A DNA stretch of 64,000 nt from an uncultured Verrucomicrobia subdivision 3 bacterium (GTDB lineage Bacteria; Verrucomicrobiota; Verrucomicrobiia; Limisphaerales; DASXHY01). Both the position numbers and the translations under genes were made by a program. Each line of letters starts with the position of its first letter. The first letter of the stretch is position 1. The notes under the pieces were generated by a model. That model was not told the DNA's origin and made no database searches. It worked only from the letters and a program-made list of their open reading frames with translations. The DNA lies in NCBI GenBank assembly GCA_937890005.1, contig CALBZA010000056.1, positions 5,681 to 69,680 on the forward strand, read 5' to 3'. Shown here piece by piece: positions 53,574 through 61,826 of the stretch.

Positions 53574-53831
53574 GTTGATTCAAAAATCGTTTCTCTCTCC
53601 GGTTAGAGTGGTTCCGTGTGAATCGCCTCCTCAAAAATGAAAACTTCAGCTTGCTTCTTAACGCCGTTGCTCTGCGTTGAGTTGCTTTCTTCCAAGAATC
53701 ATCCGAGCAATCGTTCGGACAATTTCCGATTCGAAGTGAAGTGCCGTAACGGCGACACCGACGCCCGCTGCAGATGTGCGGTGCGCCGGTGTGTGAAACA
53801 GGACAGGACTATGTCGAACTGAAGCAATTGT

Positions 53832-54755
53832 TCAGCGGATGTTCTTCTTCTCGACTTTCCAACCGGCCATTTGAGCCACTCCGCAAGGTTCGCCTTCGAA
53901 CATCTTCGCCGCTTCCTTGTCGCCCTTCAGCTGCCACTTGAACCATGCGGTGGCCACGACTCCGAACTCGCCGCCATGTCGCCGGGCATAGGTGCCGCCG
54001 TGTCCGACGTCCAGGTTTGCTGCAAACACAGGGAGATGATTGATGCGACGGAAATCATCCATGCCGTTGTTGTAAGCGATGTCTTTTTCACCGCCCAGAA
54101 TGTAGATCACCGGCGTGTGCAGTTTTGAAAGGTGTTCTTTCGTGAGCGACGGCATTCCACCGCGTCCGGCGCCGGGTCCGGGAAGGATGCCGCTGTTGCA
54201 GACCATCAACGTTTTCACGCGCGGATCCGGTGCGACTTCCAATGCCTGCAAACCGCCGCAGGACATGCCGCTGACGGCGATGCTCGAGGGATCGAGTTTG
54301 CCGTAGTAAGGACTGGTTGGATCTTCGTTGCGCGCAATTGCCCAATCGATGGCACTGCGCAGAAGCGGAGATTGTGTTGGACCGCCCGGACCGCCGCGCT
54401 GTCCCTCCTCCGGCATCGGTCCGATTGCGACCACCAGGAATCCGTGCGATGCGACTTCGGAAAGAAATTTCACGTGTTCCCAGGGCGAATTCGCACAGGC
54501 GCCGTTACCCCAGGCGATGATCGGCAGTTTCGATTTTTTGCCGAAGGCGCTCAAATCCTGCGGCCGGAAAACTGTGTGAGTCGGCAGGGTGCTGTCCGAA
54601 ACCATGATGGCTTTGTGTGGCCCGGTTCCGCCGTCTTCCAGGATTCGGCTTCTGGTTTCGGTTGAAACCGCAGCCGGTTTTTCGTTGGAGGTGGTGCATC
54701 CGGTCGAAACGAGAAGCGTCCCAACCGCCAGCAGCGAGGAGAGAGTTTTGAGCAT
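53832..54755 (-). CDS. Alpha/beta-hydrolase lipoprotein (307 aa)
   Basis: A lipoprotein signal (LLAVGTLLVSTGC, Cys20) is followed by an alpha/beta-hydrolase fold. Visible elements are the oxyanion-strand region LPIIAWGNGACANSPWEH, the nucleophile elbow VSGMSCGGLQAL with Ser as nucleophile, the acid in ILGGEKDIAYNN and the His in LDVGHGGTYARRHGGE. This fits a dienelactone-hydrolase/chlorophyllase-like serine hydrolase acting in the envelope. The insertion EEGQRGGPGGPTQSP is low-complexity. It is a single gene on the minus strand, not obviously linked to its neighbours. The substrate is unknown; an ester is most likely. Confidence 0.85.
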   Translation of the reverse strand: MLKTLSSLLAVGTLLVSTGCTTSNEKPAAVSTETRSRILEDGGTGPHKAIMVSDSTLPTHTVFRPQDLSAFGKKSKLPIIAWGNGACANSPWEHVKFLSEVASHGFLVVAIGPMPEEGQRGGPGGPTQSPLLRSAIDWAIARNEDPTSPYYGKLDPSSIAVSGMSCGGLQALEVAPDPRVKTLMVCNSGILPGPGAGRGGMPSLTKEHLSKLHTPVIYILGGEKDIAYNNGMDDFRRINHLPVFAANLDVGHGGTYARRHGGEFGVVATAWFKWQLKGDKEAAKMFEGEPCGVAQMAGWKVEKKNIR

Positions 54756-54890
54756 GCACGCAGGCTGAGGAAGTGGCTGCGTTTGTCAATGGCTCGAACC
54801 TCGAACACGACATACGTCGTACGTCCGAGGCCCAGCCAAGCCCGTTCAAATAATGAAGGGCGTAAAGGAATCGGCTTTCGCGCGTTGAGA

Positions 54891-54923
54891 ACTGGAAGGC
54901 TTCACATTCGTGAGCCTTCCAGT
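54891..54923. terminator. Hairpin, possible terminator
   Basis: A perfect 11-bp inverted repeat, ACTGGAAGGCT and AGCCTTCCAGT, has an 11-nt loop. It lies about 20 bp downstream of the two-repeat protein gene (minus strand). No T-run follows on the minus strand, so termination would be weak or Rho-assisted. Confidence 0.45.
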
Positions 54924-54944
54924 GTTTCAGTTTCTCGAAATCAA

Positions 54945-55535
54945 CTATCGATCGTTTGACTTGCGGCCGACATCCAGGGTCAGCAGCTCGCGCTTTCCGC
55001 TGGAGCTTTCCTTGTAGGTTCCGCTGACATGTTGATCTTCTTTGAGATCCGAAAACGCAGTGGTGCCTCCAGCCGGCTTGTTCATCACTGTTGTTGGAAG
55101 AATATGATAAGTCTTTCCATCGACGCGGATGGTCTGGGCAGAACGATCGACTTTGCCGACCTTTCCGCGGAACGTTGCGCCGGACTCGCGTGTGGCGCGG
55201 TCGCGATCGCCACCAGTCGCGCGATCCGATCCGCGAGTGATGTCGAGAGAAAGAACTTCGCGTTTCCCTTCAGCGGACTCTTTGTAGCGACCTTCGACGC
55301 GTTGTCCGACCGCAAGGTCGTTTTTCTCGGCACGCGCGTCCGACTTCGTCACCCGACTGGTGGGCAGCAGCTGATACGTTTCGCCATCCACCTTCACGGT
55401 TTGTTCTGATTTATCGAACGCGGAGACGCGGCCGCTGAAGGATCGCGATTCGCGTGATTCATCGGCGGCGAGGACCGGGCTCAACGAAAGAGCGGCCAGA
55501 AGCGTCGCTAGTGAGAGATTTTTGAATAGTTTCAT
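54945..55535 (-). CDS. Secreted two-repeat protein (196 aa)
   Basis: The ATG at 55535 opens a signal peptide (NLSLATLLAALSLSPVLAAD). The frame runs on to 55823 but overlaps the HAD gene and an intergenic simple repeat, so the short start is right. The mature part has two similar ~75-residue units: FSGRVSAFDKSEQTVKVDGE with QRVEGRYKESAEGKREVLSL, and FRGKVGKVDRSAQTIRVDGK with QHVSGTYKESSSGKRELLTL. Each looks like a small OB-like beta barrel, as in DUF5666-type periplasmic proteins. The linker is rich in Asp/Arg (GSDRATGGDRDRATRES). The function is unknown. The internal duplication is clear from the sequence. Confidence 0.8.
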   Translation of the reverse strand: MKLFKNLSLATLLAALSLSPVLAADESRESRSFSGRVSAFDKSEQTVKVDGETYQLLPTSRVTKSDARAEKNDLAVGQRVEGRYKESAEGKREVLSLDITRGSDRATGGDRDRATRESGATFRGKVGKVDRSAQTIRVDGKTYHILPTTVMNKPAGGTTAFSDLKEDQHVSGTYKESSSGKRELLTLDVGRKSNDR

Positions 55536-55633
55536 ACAACACCTTTTTCTTTGTTCGGTTCCCTGGTTGCTGAAACGTAACATCCGAACAAGGTACGGCA
55601 ACGGGCAGGGGAGGGCGGAGATGTCCCCATGAA

Positions 55634-55677
55634 AATTGCGGATTGTGGATTGCGGATTGCGGATTTGGGATTTGGAC
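55634..55677. repeat. Simple repeat of GGATTGC/GGATTTG
   Basis: About six copies of a 7-8-nt unit (GGATTGT, GGATTGC, GGATTTG) lie between the two-repeat protein gene and the HAD gene. A short GGATTGC pair also lies at the right end of the window, near 63935. Confidence 0.65.
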
Positions 55678-55684
55678 CTGATGC

Positions 55685-56323
55685 CTATATTTCCGAACCG
55701 CGGAGTTGCTGCGTGATGTCTTCCGGTTTGTTGAACCAGAGTGCGGGTTTGTGAGCCTTCAGAGCTGCTTCGCTGTGCTGGCCCCAGCCAACGGCGCCGA
55801 ATGCGATCTGCACGCTTTTGCATGCGACGGCGTCGCGAATTTCATCGCCAATGTAAAGTGTCCTCGACTTCGGAATTCCGCTGCTGCGTATCACTGAACG
55901 GATGCGAGCCGCCTTGCCGAAAACGGACGCACCGCATCCCCAATGATGAATCAGCTTCGCGTTGTTCGGGCCAAGTATGCGTTCGACGTTCACCCGCGAA
56001 TTGGAACTCACAATCGCGAGACGAATTCCGCAACTGGAGAGCGCAGCGAGCATTTCTGGAATGCCGGGGAACAGCTGAAAAGGTTCGGTGCGTTGCGACA
56101 TGCGGCGGCGCATGTCCGCAATGACGCGGGGCAACTTCCAGAGCGGGAGTCCAAGCGCGCGCAGGAGTTCGCGACCGTGCAGATCGCGAAACTGGTCATA
56201 TTCCTCGGGCTCGACGCGTTTGAATCCATGCGCGTCGGCCAGCTCATTGAAGATGCCGCGCATCCACGGCAACGTGTCCGCCAACGTGCCGTCGGAATCG
56301 AAAATGACGAGATCGAACTTCAA
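55685..56323 (-). CDS. HAD-family phosphatase (212 aa)
   Basis: This is a haloacid-dehalogenase superfamily hydrolase of the phosphoglycolate-phosphatase type. Motif I is FDSDGTLADT, with nucleophile and acid/base aspartates. A helical cap follows (residues about 20-85), then motif II RLAIVSSNSR, a motif III Lys near GKAARIRSV, and motif IV YIGDEIRDAVAC. Length is normal for the family. It begins 10 nt after the stop of the PfkB kinase gene, so the two are co-transcribed; kinase and phosphatase could act on the same or linked sugar metabolites, which is inference. The 3' end is close to an intergenic simple repeat. Confidence 0.9.
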   Translation of the reverse strand: MKFDLVIFDSDGTLADTLPWMRGIFNELADAHGFKRVEPEEYDQFRDLHGRELLRALGLPLWKLPRVIADMRRRMSQRTEPFQLFPGIPEMLAALSSCGIRLAIVSSNSRVNVERILGPNNAKLIHHWGCGASVFGKAARIRSVIRSSGIPKSRTLYIGDEIRDAVACKSVQIAFGAVGWGQHSEAALKAHKPALWFNKPEDITQQLRGSEI

Positions 56324-56333
56324 CGTGGATCGA

Positions 56334-57233
56334 TCAGAAGCGAACGAGGCGTTCGAGTTCCTTCACTCGTTGGTTGATCTTTGCCCGGGTGGTCCTGGTG
56401 GTTTGAGTGACGCCGAAACCTTCGCAGCAGAACGAGGCGGTGACGCTGCCGAACACCATCGCGCGGCGGATGTTGTCATCGATCGAACCTTTCGCGGTGG
56501 CGAGGTAGCCCATCATGCCGCCCACGAAGGAATCGCCTGCGCCGGTGGGATCGAGGACTTTTTCGAGTGGATACGCAGGGCAGATGAAGTGTCCGCGCGG
56601 GCCGGAGAGAATGGAACCGTGTGAACCTTTTTTGATGATCACATATCGCGGTCCCATCTTGTGAATTTTCCGGATCGCGGCGAAAACGTTGTCCTCTTTC
56701 GTCAGTTGATGCGCTTCACTATCGTTCAACACGAAACCATCGATGCGCTTGAGGAGCTTCAACAGATCGGGCAGCGCAATGTTGAGCCAGAGGTCCATGG
56801 TGTCGGCGACGACGAACCTCGGTTTTTTCGCCTGATTCAGAACGTGATGTTGCAGCGCTGGTGCAATGTTCGCGAGCAAAACGAAATCGGATTTCTGATA
56901 AGACGGCGGAAGCGTGGGAGTGAACGTTTCGAACACACCGAGCTCGGTGAGCAGCGTGCGGCGATTGTTCATGTTGATCTCGTATTCGCCGGACCAGTGA
57001 AATGTTTTTCCTTTCTGAATCTGTAATCCTTCCAGGTCGATCTTATGCCGGCGGAACAGGTCCACGTAGCGTTTGGGAAAATCATCGCCGACGACGCCGA
57101 CGAGTTTGACCGGGCTGAAGAAACTGGCGGCCACGGCGGCGTGGCTGGCGGAACCGCCGAGCAGGCGCGGATTCTCCGCCTTGGGAGTTTTGATCGAGTC
57201 GAGTGCGGTCGAGCCAACGATTAATACGCTCAT
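56334..57233 (-). CDS. PfkB-family sugar/nucleoside kinase (299 aa)
   Basis: This is a ribokinase-like ATP-dependent kinase. Its N-terminal substrate region reads LLGGSASHAAVAASFFSPVK with the GD-containing VGVVGDDF. A small lid region holds WSGEYEINMNNRRTLLTELG. The C-terminal PfkB signature LDPTGAGDSFVGG provides the anion hole and catalytic Asp. NDSEAHQLTKE is the usual nucleotide-side motif. The lid with NMNNRRT resembles adenosine- or inosine-kinase-like members more than fructokinases, but the substrate cannot be fixed. The gene is followed after 10 nt by the HAD phosphatase. Confidence 0.9.
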   Translation of the reverse strand: MSVLIVGSTALDSIKTPKAENPRLLGGSASHAAVAASFFSPVKLVGVVGDDFPKRYVDLFRRHKIDLEGLQIQKGKTFHWSGEYEINMNNRRTLLTELGVFETFTPTLPPSYQKSDFVLLANIAPALQHHVLNQAKKPRFVVADTMDLWLNIALPDLLKLLKRIDGFVLNDSEAHQLTKEDNVFAAIRKIHKMGPRYVIIKKGSHGSILSGPRGHFICPAYPLEKVLDPTGAGDSFVGGMMGYLATAKGSIDDNIRRAMVFGSVTASFCCEGFGVTQTTRTTRAKINQRVKELERLVRF

Positions 57234-57332
57234 GAATTGAATTCAGGTGCTGGTTTATTTCAGTTACGTGACGGCGCGAAAGGTAAGGAATCGGCGGCGG
57301 CGCCGGAAAGCAGAAATCTTTGCAGAATCTTC

Positions 57333-57419
57333 ACAGAAGGAAACGAAGGGAACGAAGAGATTGAATCGTGGCCGCAGACCAGCGCAGCTCCTCTCTTTGC
57401 TTCCTTCGTTAACTTCTGT
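57333..57419. repeat. Intergenic inverted repeat with GAAGG-rich arms
   Basis: 27-bp arms at 57333-57359 (starts ACAGAAGG) and 57393-57419 (ends CTTCTGT) are inverted copies with about five mismatches, separated by 33 nt. It lies in the 200-bp gap between the export gene and the PfkB gene. The GAAGG-rich period resembles the repeat at 28550-28684. Confidence 0.6.
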
Positions 57420-57433
57420 TGAAACTCTTTTGA

Positions 57434-58570
57434 CTACGGCCCAACCGGCGGAGCGGAAGGCTGTGTAATGACCTGGATGCCGCTGCCGACCGGAATGAAT
57501 ACCCCAGCGCCACGTCCGCCGGGAGGTGATGGCGCAAGGCGGGCGCCGGCATTGATTGCCACCGAATTGACGAATGTGTTCAACGCGATTTCCGCGTACT
57601 TGCGAAGATAGCGATACGGCGAGAACGGAACGTAAATGATGTCGTTGGGCTGGATGGCGACATCCGGAGCGCTGCCGTGAACAATCGCCTTGTAGTTGAC
57701 CACGGCGACGTCGGGTTGATTGACCGCGCCGCGAACGATCACGACGTGATCGAGATACGCATCGCGAACAGTCCCGTAGGCGCCGGCGATGGCACCCGCG
57801 ACAGTCATTCCTTCGTTGTAACCGACAGGACGCGGCTGAACCACGGCGCCGAGCACATAGACTTCACGGGAATAAGCCGGTGAGAAGAAGACAAAATCGT
57901 CCGGCTGCAAATAGATGTTCTGGGAAAGATCGCCCTTCATGACGAGCGCTTCGAAATCGACGGGAAGAACCTTGCCGTTGCGAACGATGAAACTGTGTTT
58001 GAGATCGGCGAGTTCATCCCCGAGCGGACCGCCGCTCACTTCGCGCGTGCCGGCGAACGTGAGTGAACCTCCGGCGACGGAAATCGCTTCGAGCAAAGTT
58101 GTCGGCGTGGCGAGCGTGTAAACGCCCGGCGCCTGCACACGTCCTAGAATCCAGATGCGCTGGCTGTTCACTTCACGCAGCGTGATGTTCACCCGCGGCG
58201 TTCCGCGAATGTACTCGGCCAGACTTCGTTCCATGCGTTCCTTGGCCTGGCCGAGTGTCAGTCCCCACACATCCAACCCTGGCAGAAGATTGAAGTAAAT
58301 TTTCCCGTCCGGTCCCACCACTGTGAGCGTGCGTGTGGCGGGTTCGTCGATCAGCTCGATTTCAAGTTTATCGCCGGGACCGAGCGTGAACATGTTCGTC
58401 GGCGATTGCAGCCAGACGGGATCGAGCCGGTTTGTCAGCGTGACCATCGCGGTCTGCGCCTTCGATTCCGGTGATCCGAGACTGGTGAACTGATGCTTCG
58501 GATTCTGACATCCGGCCAGCGCGAGGATGAGGGCAGAGCCTGCGGTGATTCTGATCAGGGTTTCTTTCAT
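57434..58570 (-). CDS. Wza-like polysaccharide export lipoprotein (378 aa)
   Basis: This outer-membrane polysaccharide export (OPX) protein starts at the ATG at 58570 and has a lipobox (LILALAGC, Cys21). It contains a Poly_export domain (MFTLGPGDKLEIELIDEPAT, LTLGQAKERMERSLAEYIRG) and two SLBB domains (WILGRVQAPGVYTLATPTTL and YVLGAVVQPRPVGYNEGMTV). A C-terminal helix (YAEIALNTFVNSVAINAG) may be the membrane-spanning helix of the Wza ring. The proline/glycine-rich tail is variable. It lies 24 nt after the stop of the fused PCP-OPX gene and is paralogous to that protein's C-terminal half (both have VDFEALVMKGDLSQNI-like and VAIQPNDIIYV-like segments). Confidence 0.92.
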   Translation of the reverse strand: MKETLIRITAGSALILALAGCQNPKHQFTSLGSPESKAQTAMVTLTNRLDPVWLQSPTNMFTLGPGDKLEIELIDEPATRTLTVVGPDGKIYFNLLPGLDVWGLTLGQAKERMERSLAEYIRGTPRVNITLREVNSQRIWILGRVQAPGVYTLATPTTLLEAISVAGGSLTFAGTREVSGGPLGDELADLKHSFIVRNGKVLPVDFEALVMKGDLSQNIYLQPDDFVFFSPAYSREVYVLGAVVQPRPVGYNEGMTVAGAIAGAYGTVRDAYLDHVVIVRGAVNQPDVAVVNYKAIVHGSAPDVAIQPNDIIYVPFSPYRYLRKYAEIALNTFVNSVAINAGARLAPSPPGGRGAGVFIPVGSGIQVITQPSAPPVGP

Positions 58571-58594
58571 AGGCACAGAGGTTCAGGGATCGGG

Positions 58595-61500
58595 TTAATC
58601 CGTGGGGGTAAGAATGTCCGCGCCAACCCACGTCGCGACGAACGACTGGATGAACGCAACGGTCGCCATGTCGAGCAGATCCTCTGCTTTGTAGAACGGA
58701 CGATGGCTGACGTACACGATGTCCTTTGGCTGCAATCGGAAATCTGTTTTGCGTCCATTCATCGTTCCCAACGCATCTACGACGAACGTTTCCGGATTGT
58801 TCAACGAGCCGCGAATCACGAGAACGCGCGATTTGAATGCCTTCTCATTGAAGCCGGCGCGGGTGGAAATCGCGGTGAGCACGGTCATGTCAGGCCGATA
58901 AACCACAATTCCCGGAAGTCCGACCTCTCCGAGCACATAGATCTGGCTCACATCCGCAGACGGGAAATAAAGGTAATCGCCGGGCTCGATCTGGATGTTC
59001 TGCGACAGGTCGCCGCCCAAAAAGAGTTTCTCGAAATCGACGGAAACCCGTTTGCCGCCGCGCATCAGAAAACTGCGTGAAAGGTCGGCGAGATCCACCG
59101 TGTTGTTTTCGATGAGGCCGTTTTCGAATCCCTTCGCCCGCGCGATGGCTTCGATGACGGTTGTCGGACGGTCGAGCGTGTAAACGCCGCGCTGAACGAC
59201 CTTGCCGAGAACGAAGTATTTTTTGCTGCGGAAGGAAACCGGCGTGATGACGGTTCGAGCAGCGCGACGATATTGTCCGAGCGCACTATCCATGCGCTCA
59301 CGCAGTTCATCGATGGTGAGTCCGGTGGCGAGAATGTCCTGGGCTTCGAGGTAACTGACGCGGCCGTCGGGTGCGATGACAACTTCAATGCGATTCAGCA
59401 AAGGTTCGCCGAGCAATCCGAATGAAAGGACATCGCCCGCTCCGAGCGTGAGGCGTTCCTGCCACGCAGCGCGCTGGGCAGGGCCGGTGACGGAGAAACT
59501 GCCGTTCGTGTTCGATGTTGGTGCGAGCAGCGTGGTTTCATCCGGTGGCGGCTCGACCGGCAGTTCAACCGTGGCGTTTTGCGCGTTCAACGAATTGATG
59601 CCGAGGGCGAGTGTCAGCGCAACGCAGCCAAGCCAGCGCGGGAACCGGCTCTTGAGAACATGATTTTGCGCACGGTTCATCACCGCGCCCACAAGGTGGC
59701 ATCGGGCGTCGCGAAGCGTCTGGATCTGCTGCCGCGTTTCAGCGGCGTCCGCCACGCCACTGTCGGCGAGCCAGATCAGATTGGGAAGATTGGAACCGAG
59801 CAGCACGGCTTCGGGAACGGAAGCTGGGGGCAGTTCGACGAAGATGACGAGATTGTCGATCTGTTTCCATTGTTCCAATGCGTCGCGCCATTCCCGTCGC
59901 CGATCGAGATTCCAAACCCAGCCGGGCAGGGGAATGTGAACCACCGGCTGCGAGTTAGGATCGGTGAGCTGTTCCGTCACCTGCGCGGGAGACGAAAGAA
60001 CGTTGCTGGTGATCGTGGCAACCTGGTTCTCATGCGCTCCGTTTACGGAGCCGTTTTCCGATGTTGCATGCATGTCCGTCATGTCCGTCTCGGGTTCGGG
60101 GAAGCCGCCGTTCAACTGTGGATGGGATCGTTCAATGTGGGTTGACGGCTGGGTGGCAATCGTGAGAACGCGAAATCCGCTCAGGCTCGCAGCCTCGGCG
60201 AGCAATCGAATCCAGGTCGATCGCCCTTCCCCTTCGACGGAGGACGTGATGCCGCAGACGAGTCCGTGGTTTTGCGAATAGCTGAGCCGGCCCTGAAGTT
60301 TGGTCCAGGTGCGGAACGCCCACTGAGTCCGCGAATGTTCTTCCATGGCGTTGAGATCGCCGAGCGTTGTCAGAACCGGGAGTTTGGTTACGCGCTTGAG
60401 ATCGTCCGGAGTTCTCAGCCGGTTGTCGAAAGCTTCTGCAATGAGGATCAGTCCAAGGCTCAGGCACATTCCCATCACTCCTCCAAAAATCGTGAAGATG
60501 CCCGTTTTGATCCGGCGATGATTGGACTCCACTGTCTTGAGATCGGCCGGGGCGAAGATGCGGACGATGCCGGGCGGATCTTTGGCGAACATTTCGGCTT
60601 CGCGCTGGCGGTTGGCGAGATTGATTCGGGCGTCCTCGAGCGCGCGCAGCTTTCCGTGGATCAGCTCGCGCGTGGGATCCCAGATCGGTTGTCCCGCAGT
60701 GCCGATGTTTGCGAGGCCCGTTGCGGAAAGAGGATTGTTGTCGCGTGCGGACGAAGTGATCTGTTCCTTGAGTGTGTCGATCTGCGCGCGCTTCTGCTGC
60801 ACGAGCGGATGAAGATCGGTGTATTTGGAGGTCAGATCGGTCAGTTCCGCGAGCGAAGTCTGCAGTTTTTCTGAAAGGCGAACCGTCATGATGGACGGAC
60901 GCGTTGAAGTGGCGAGGTTCTGGTTGAGCGCTTCGAGGTTGCCGCTGACTTCCTCGAGCTTGTTTGAAACCGCGGGAGAAATTGGAATGCCGCGAAACTC
61001 GGCCTGCAGGACATTGATGTCCTTGTCCATCTCGGCGACCTGTTTCTTCAGGTAATTGTTGGCCACTTCAGCCGCCTGTCGTGCCTGGAGTTCCTTCGTG
61101 TAGGCCACGGTTTCCTCGGCGTAGATGTTCGCGAGTGTGACGGCCTGCGTGGGATTGCGCGCGGCGAAGAACACTTTGACGATGTCTGATTCCGGCTGTG
61201 GATCGACCTTCATCTGCTTCACGAGCTTTTCCGGCGGAATCGGCGGATCGAACTTCGTTCCGACGCGCTTCAACAGGTCGGGCGATGCGATCAGGCCGGC
61301 GAACGTTTCACTGCTCAACGGATTCGCACGCAGTGCGTCGGTTGCGGCGGGATTTTCATAGCGGAGCAGTTGAACCGTGGAGGTGAACTTCGGCTTGATG
61401 AGATACATCCAGCCGAGAACGAAGAAAACGCCGGCGCCGAGAATGAATCCGATGACCGTCCAGTGCCAGCGGCGCGTGAGCATGTCCACGATGGTCCACG

Positions 61501-61630
61501 CATCGAAGCCGGTTGCGATGGAAGCGCCGTTACGTCGTGTGCGCTCCGAGTGTTGCTGGCGGGAAGTGGTGTCGTGGCCGTTGCGTCCGGCCTGTTCTGA
61601 ACCGGAATCAAAATCAAATGAATCGTTCAT
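58595..61630 (-). CDS. Fused Wzz/Wzc-like and Wza-like export protein (1011 aa)
   Basis: One frame joins two parts that are normally separate. Residues 1-~640 are a polysaccharide co-polymerase: N-terminal helix (WTVIGFILGAGVFFVLGWMY), Wzz domain (PKFTSTVQLLRYENP), long periplasmic coiled coil, second helix (IFTIFGGVMGMCLSLGLILI), and a degenerate BY-kinase-like domain with SSVEGEGRSTW. The Walker A Lys is Arg470, Walker B is unconvincing and there is no Tyr cluster. From Met651 a signal-like stretch (PRWLGCVALTLALGINSLNA) leads into an OPX protein: Poly_export at ~700-790 (TLGAGDVLSFGLLGEP), then SLBB-like domains (YFVLGKVVQRGVYTLDRPTT; YVLGEVGLPGIVVYRPDM) and a C-terminal helix. ATG 61630 is preferred; a TTG at 61675 is possible. 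If the internal signal is cut or Met651 is an internal start, two products would result. Confidence 0.85.
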   Translation of the reverse strand: MNDSFDFDSGSEQAGRNGHDTTSRQQHSERTRRNGASIATGFDAWTIVDMLTRRWHWTVIGFILGAGVFFVLGWMYLIKPKFTSTVQLLRYENPAATDALRANPLSSETFAGLIASPDLLKRVGTKFDPPIPPEKLVKQMKVDPQPESDIVKVFFAARNPTQAVTLANIYAEETVAYTKELQARQAAEVANNYLKKQVAEMDKDINVLQAEFRGIPISPAVSNKLEEVSGNLEALNQNLATSTRPSIMTVRLSEKLQTSLAELTDLTSKYTDLHPLVQQKRAQIDTLKEQITSSARDNNPLSATGLANIGTAGQPIWDPTRELIHGKLRALEDARINLANRQREAEMFAKDPPGIVRIFAPADLKTVESNHRRIKTGIFTIFGGVMGMCLSLGLILIAEAFDNRLRTPDDLKRVTKLPVLTTLGDLNAMEEHSRTQWAFRTWTKLQGRLSYSQNHGLVCGITSSVEGEGRSTWIRLLAEAASLSGFRVLTIATQPSTHIERSHPQLNGGFPEPETDMTDMHATSENGSVNGAHENQVATITSNVLSSPAQVTEQLTDPNSQPVVHIPLPGWVWNLDRRREWRDALEQWKQIDNLVIFVELPPASVPEAVLLGSNLPNLIWLADSGVADAAETRQQIQTLRDARCHLVGAVMNRAQNHVLKSRFPRWLGCVALTLALGINSLNAQNATVELPVEPPPDETTLLAPTSNTNGSFSVTGPAQRAAWQERLTLGAGDVLSFGLLGEPLLNRIEVVIAPDGRVSYLEAQDILATGLTIDELRERMDSALGQYRRAARTVITPVSFRSKKYFVLGKVVQRGVYTLDRPTTVIEAIARAKGFENGLIENNTVDLADLSRSFLMRGGKRVSVDFEKLFLGGDLSQNIQIEPGDYLYFPSADVSQIYVLGEVGLPGIVVYRPDMTVLTAISTRAGFNEKAFKSRVLVIRGSLNNPETFVVDALGTMNGRKTDFRLQPKDIVYVSHRPFYKAEDLLDMATVAFIQSFVATWVGADILTPTD

Positions 61631-61826
61631 GCGCGATGGTCGTTGGGTCTCGAGAGATCCACGGCCAGCGTACAAACGTCCCTTCGTGGTGTTAGTGGGT
61701 AAAAACCTCCAAACCGTGAATACAACGCCCCAAGGGAGAAATCCGACGATGTGCCGTTTGAAAGATGAGCTGTGTCTGCGTGAAGCGGCCTACGATTTGG
61801 GGCTTTGATTGGGCCGAGCCGCGCCT

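Noticed and set aside
53637..53822. 61-aa Cys-rich open frame
   Set aside because: No ribosome binding site, odd composition and no resemblance to a known family; treated as non-coding.
54945..55823. Longer 292-aa version of the two-repeat protein
   Set aside because: The extra N-terminus crosses a simple repeat and the HAD gene; a proper signal peptide begins at the internal ATG (55535).
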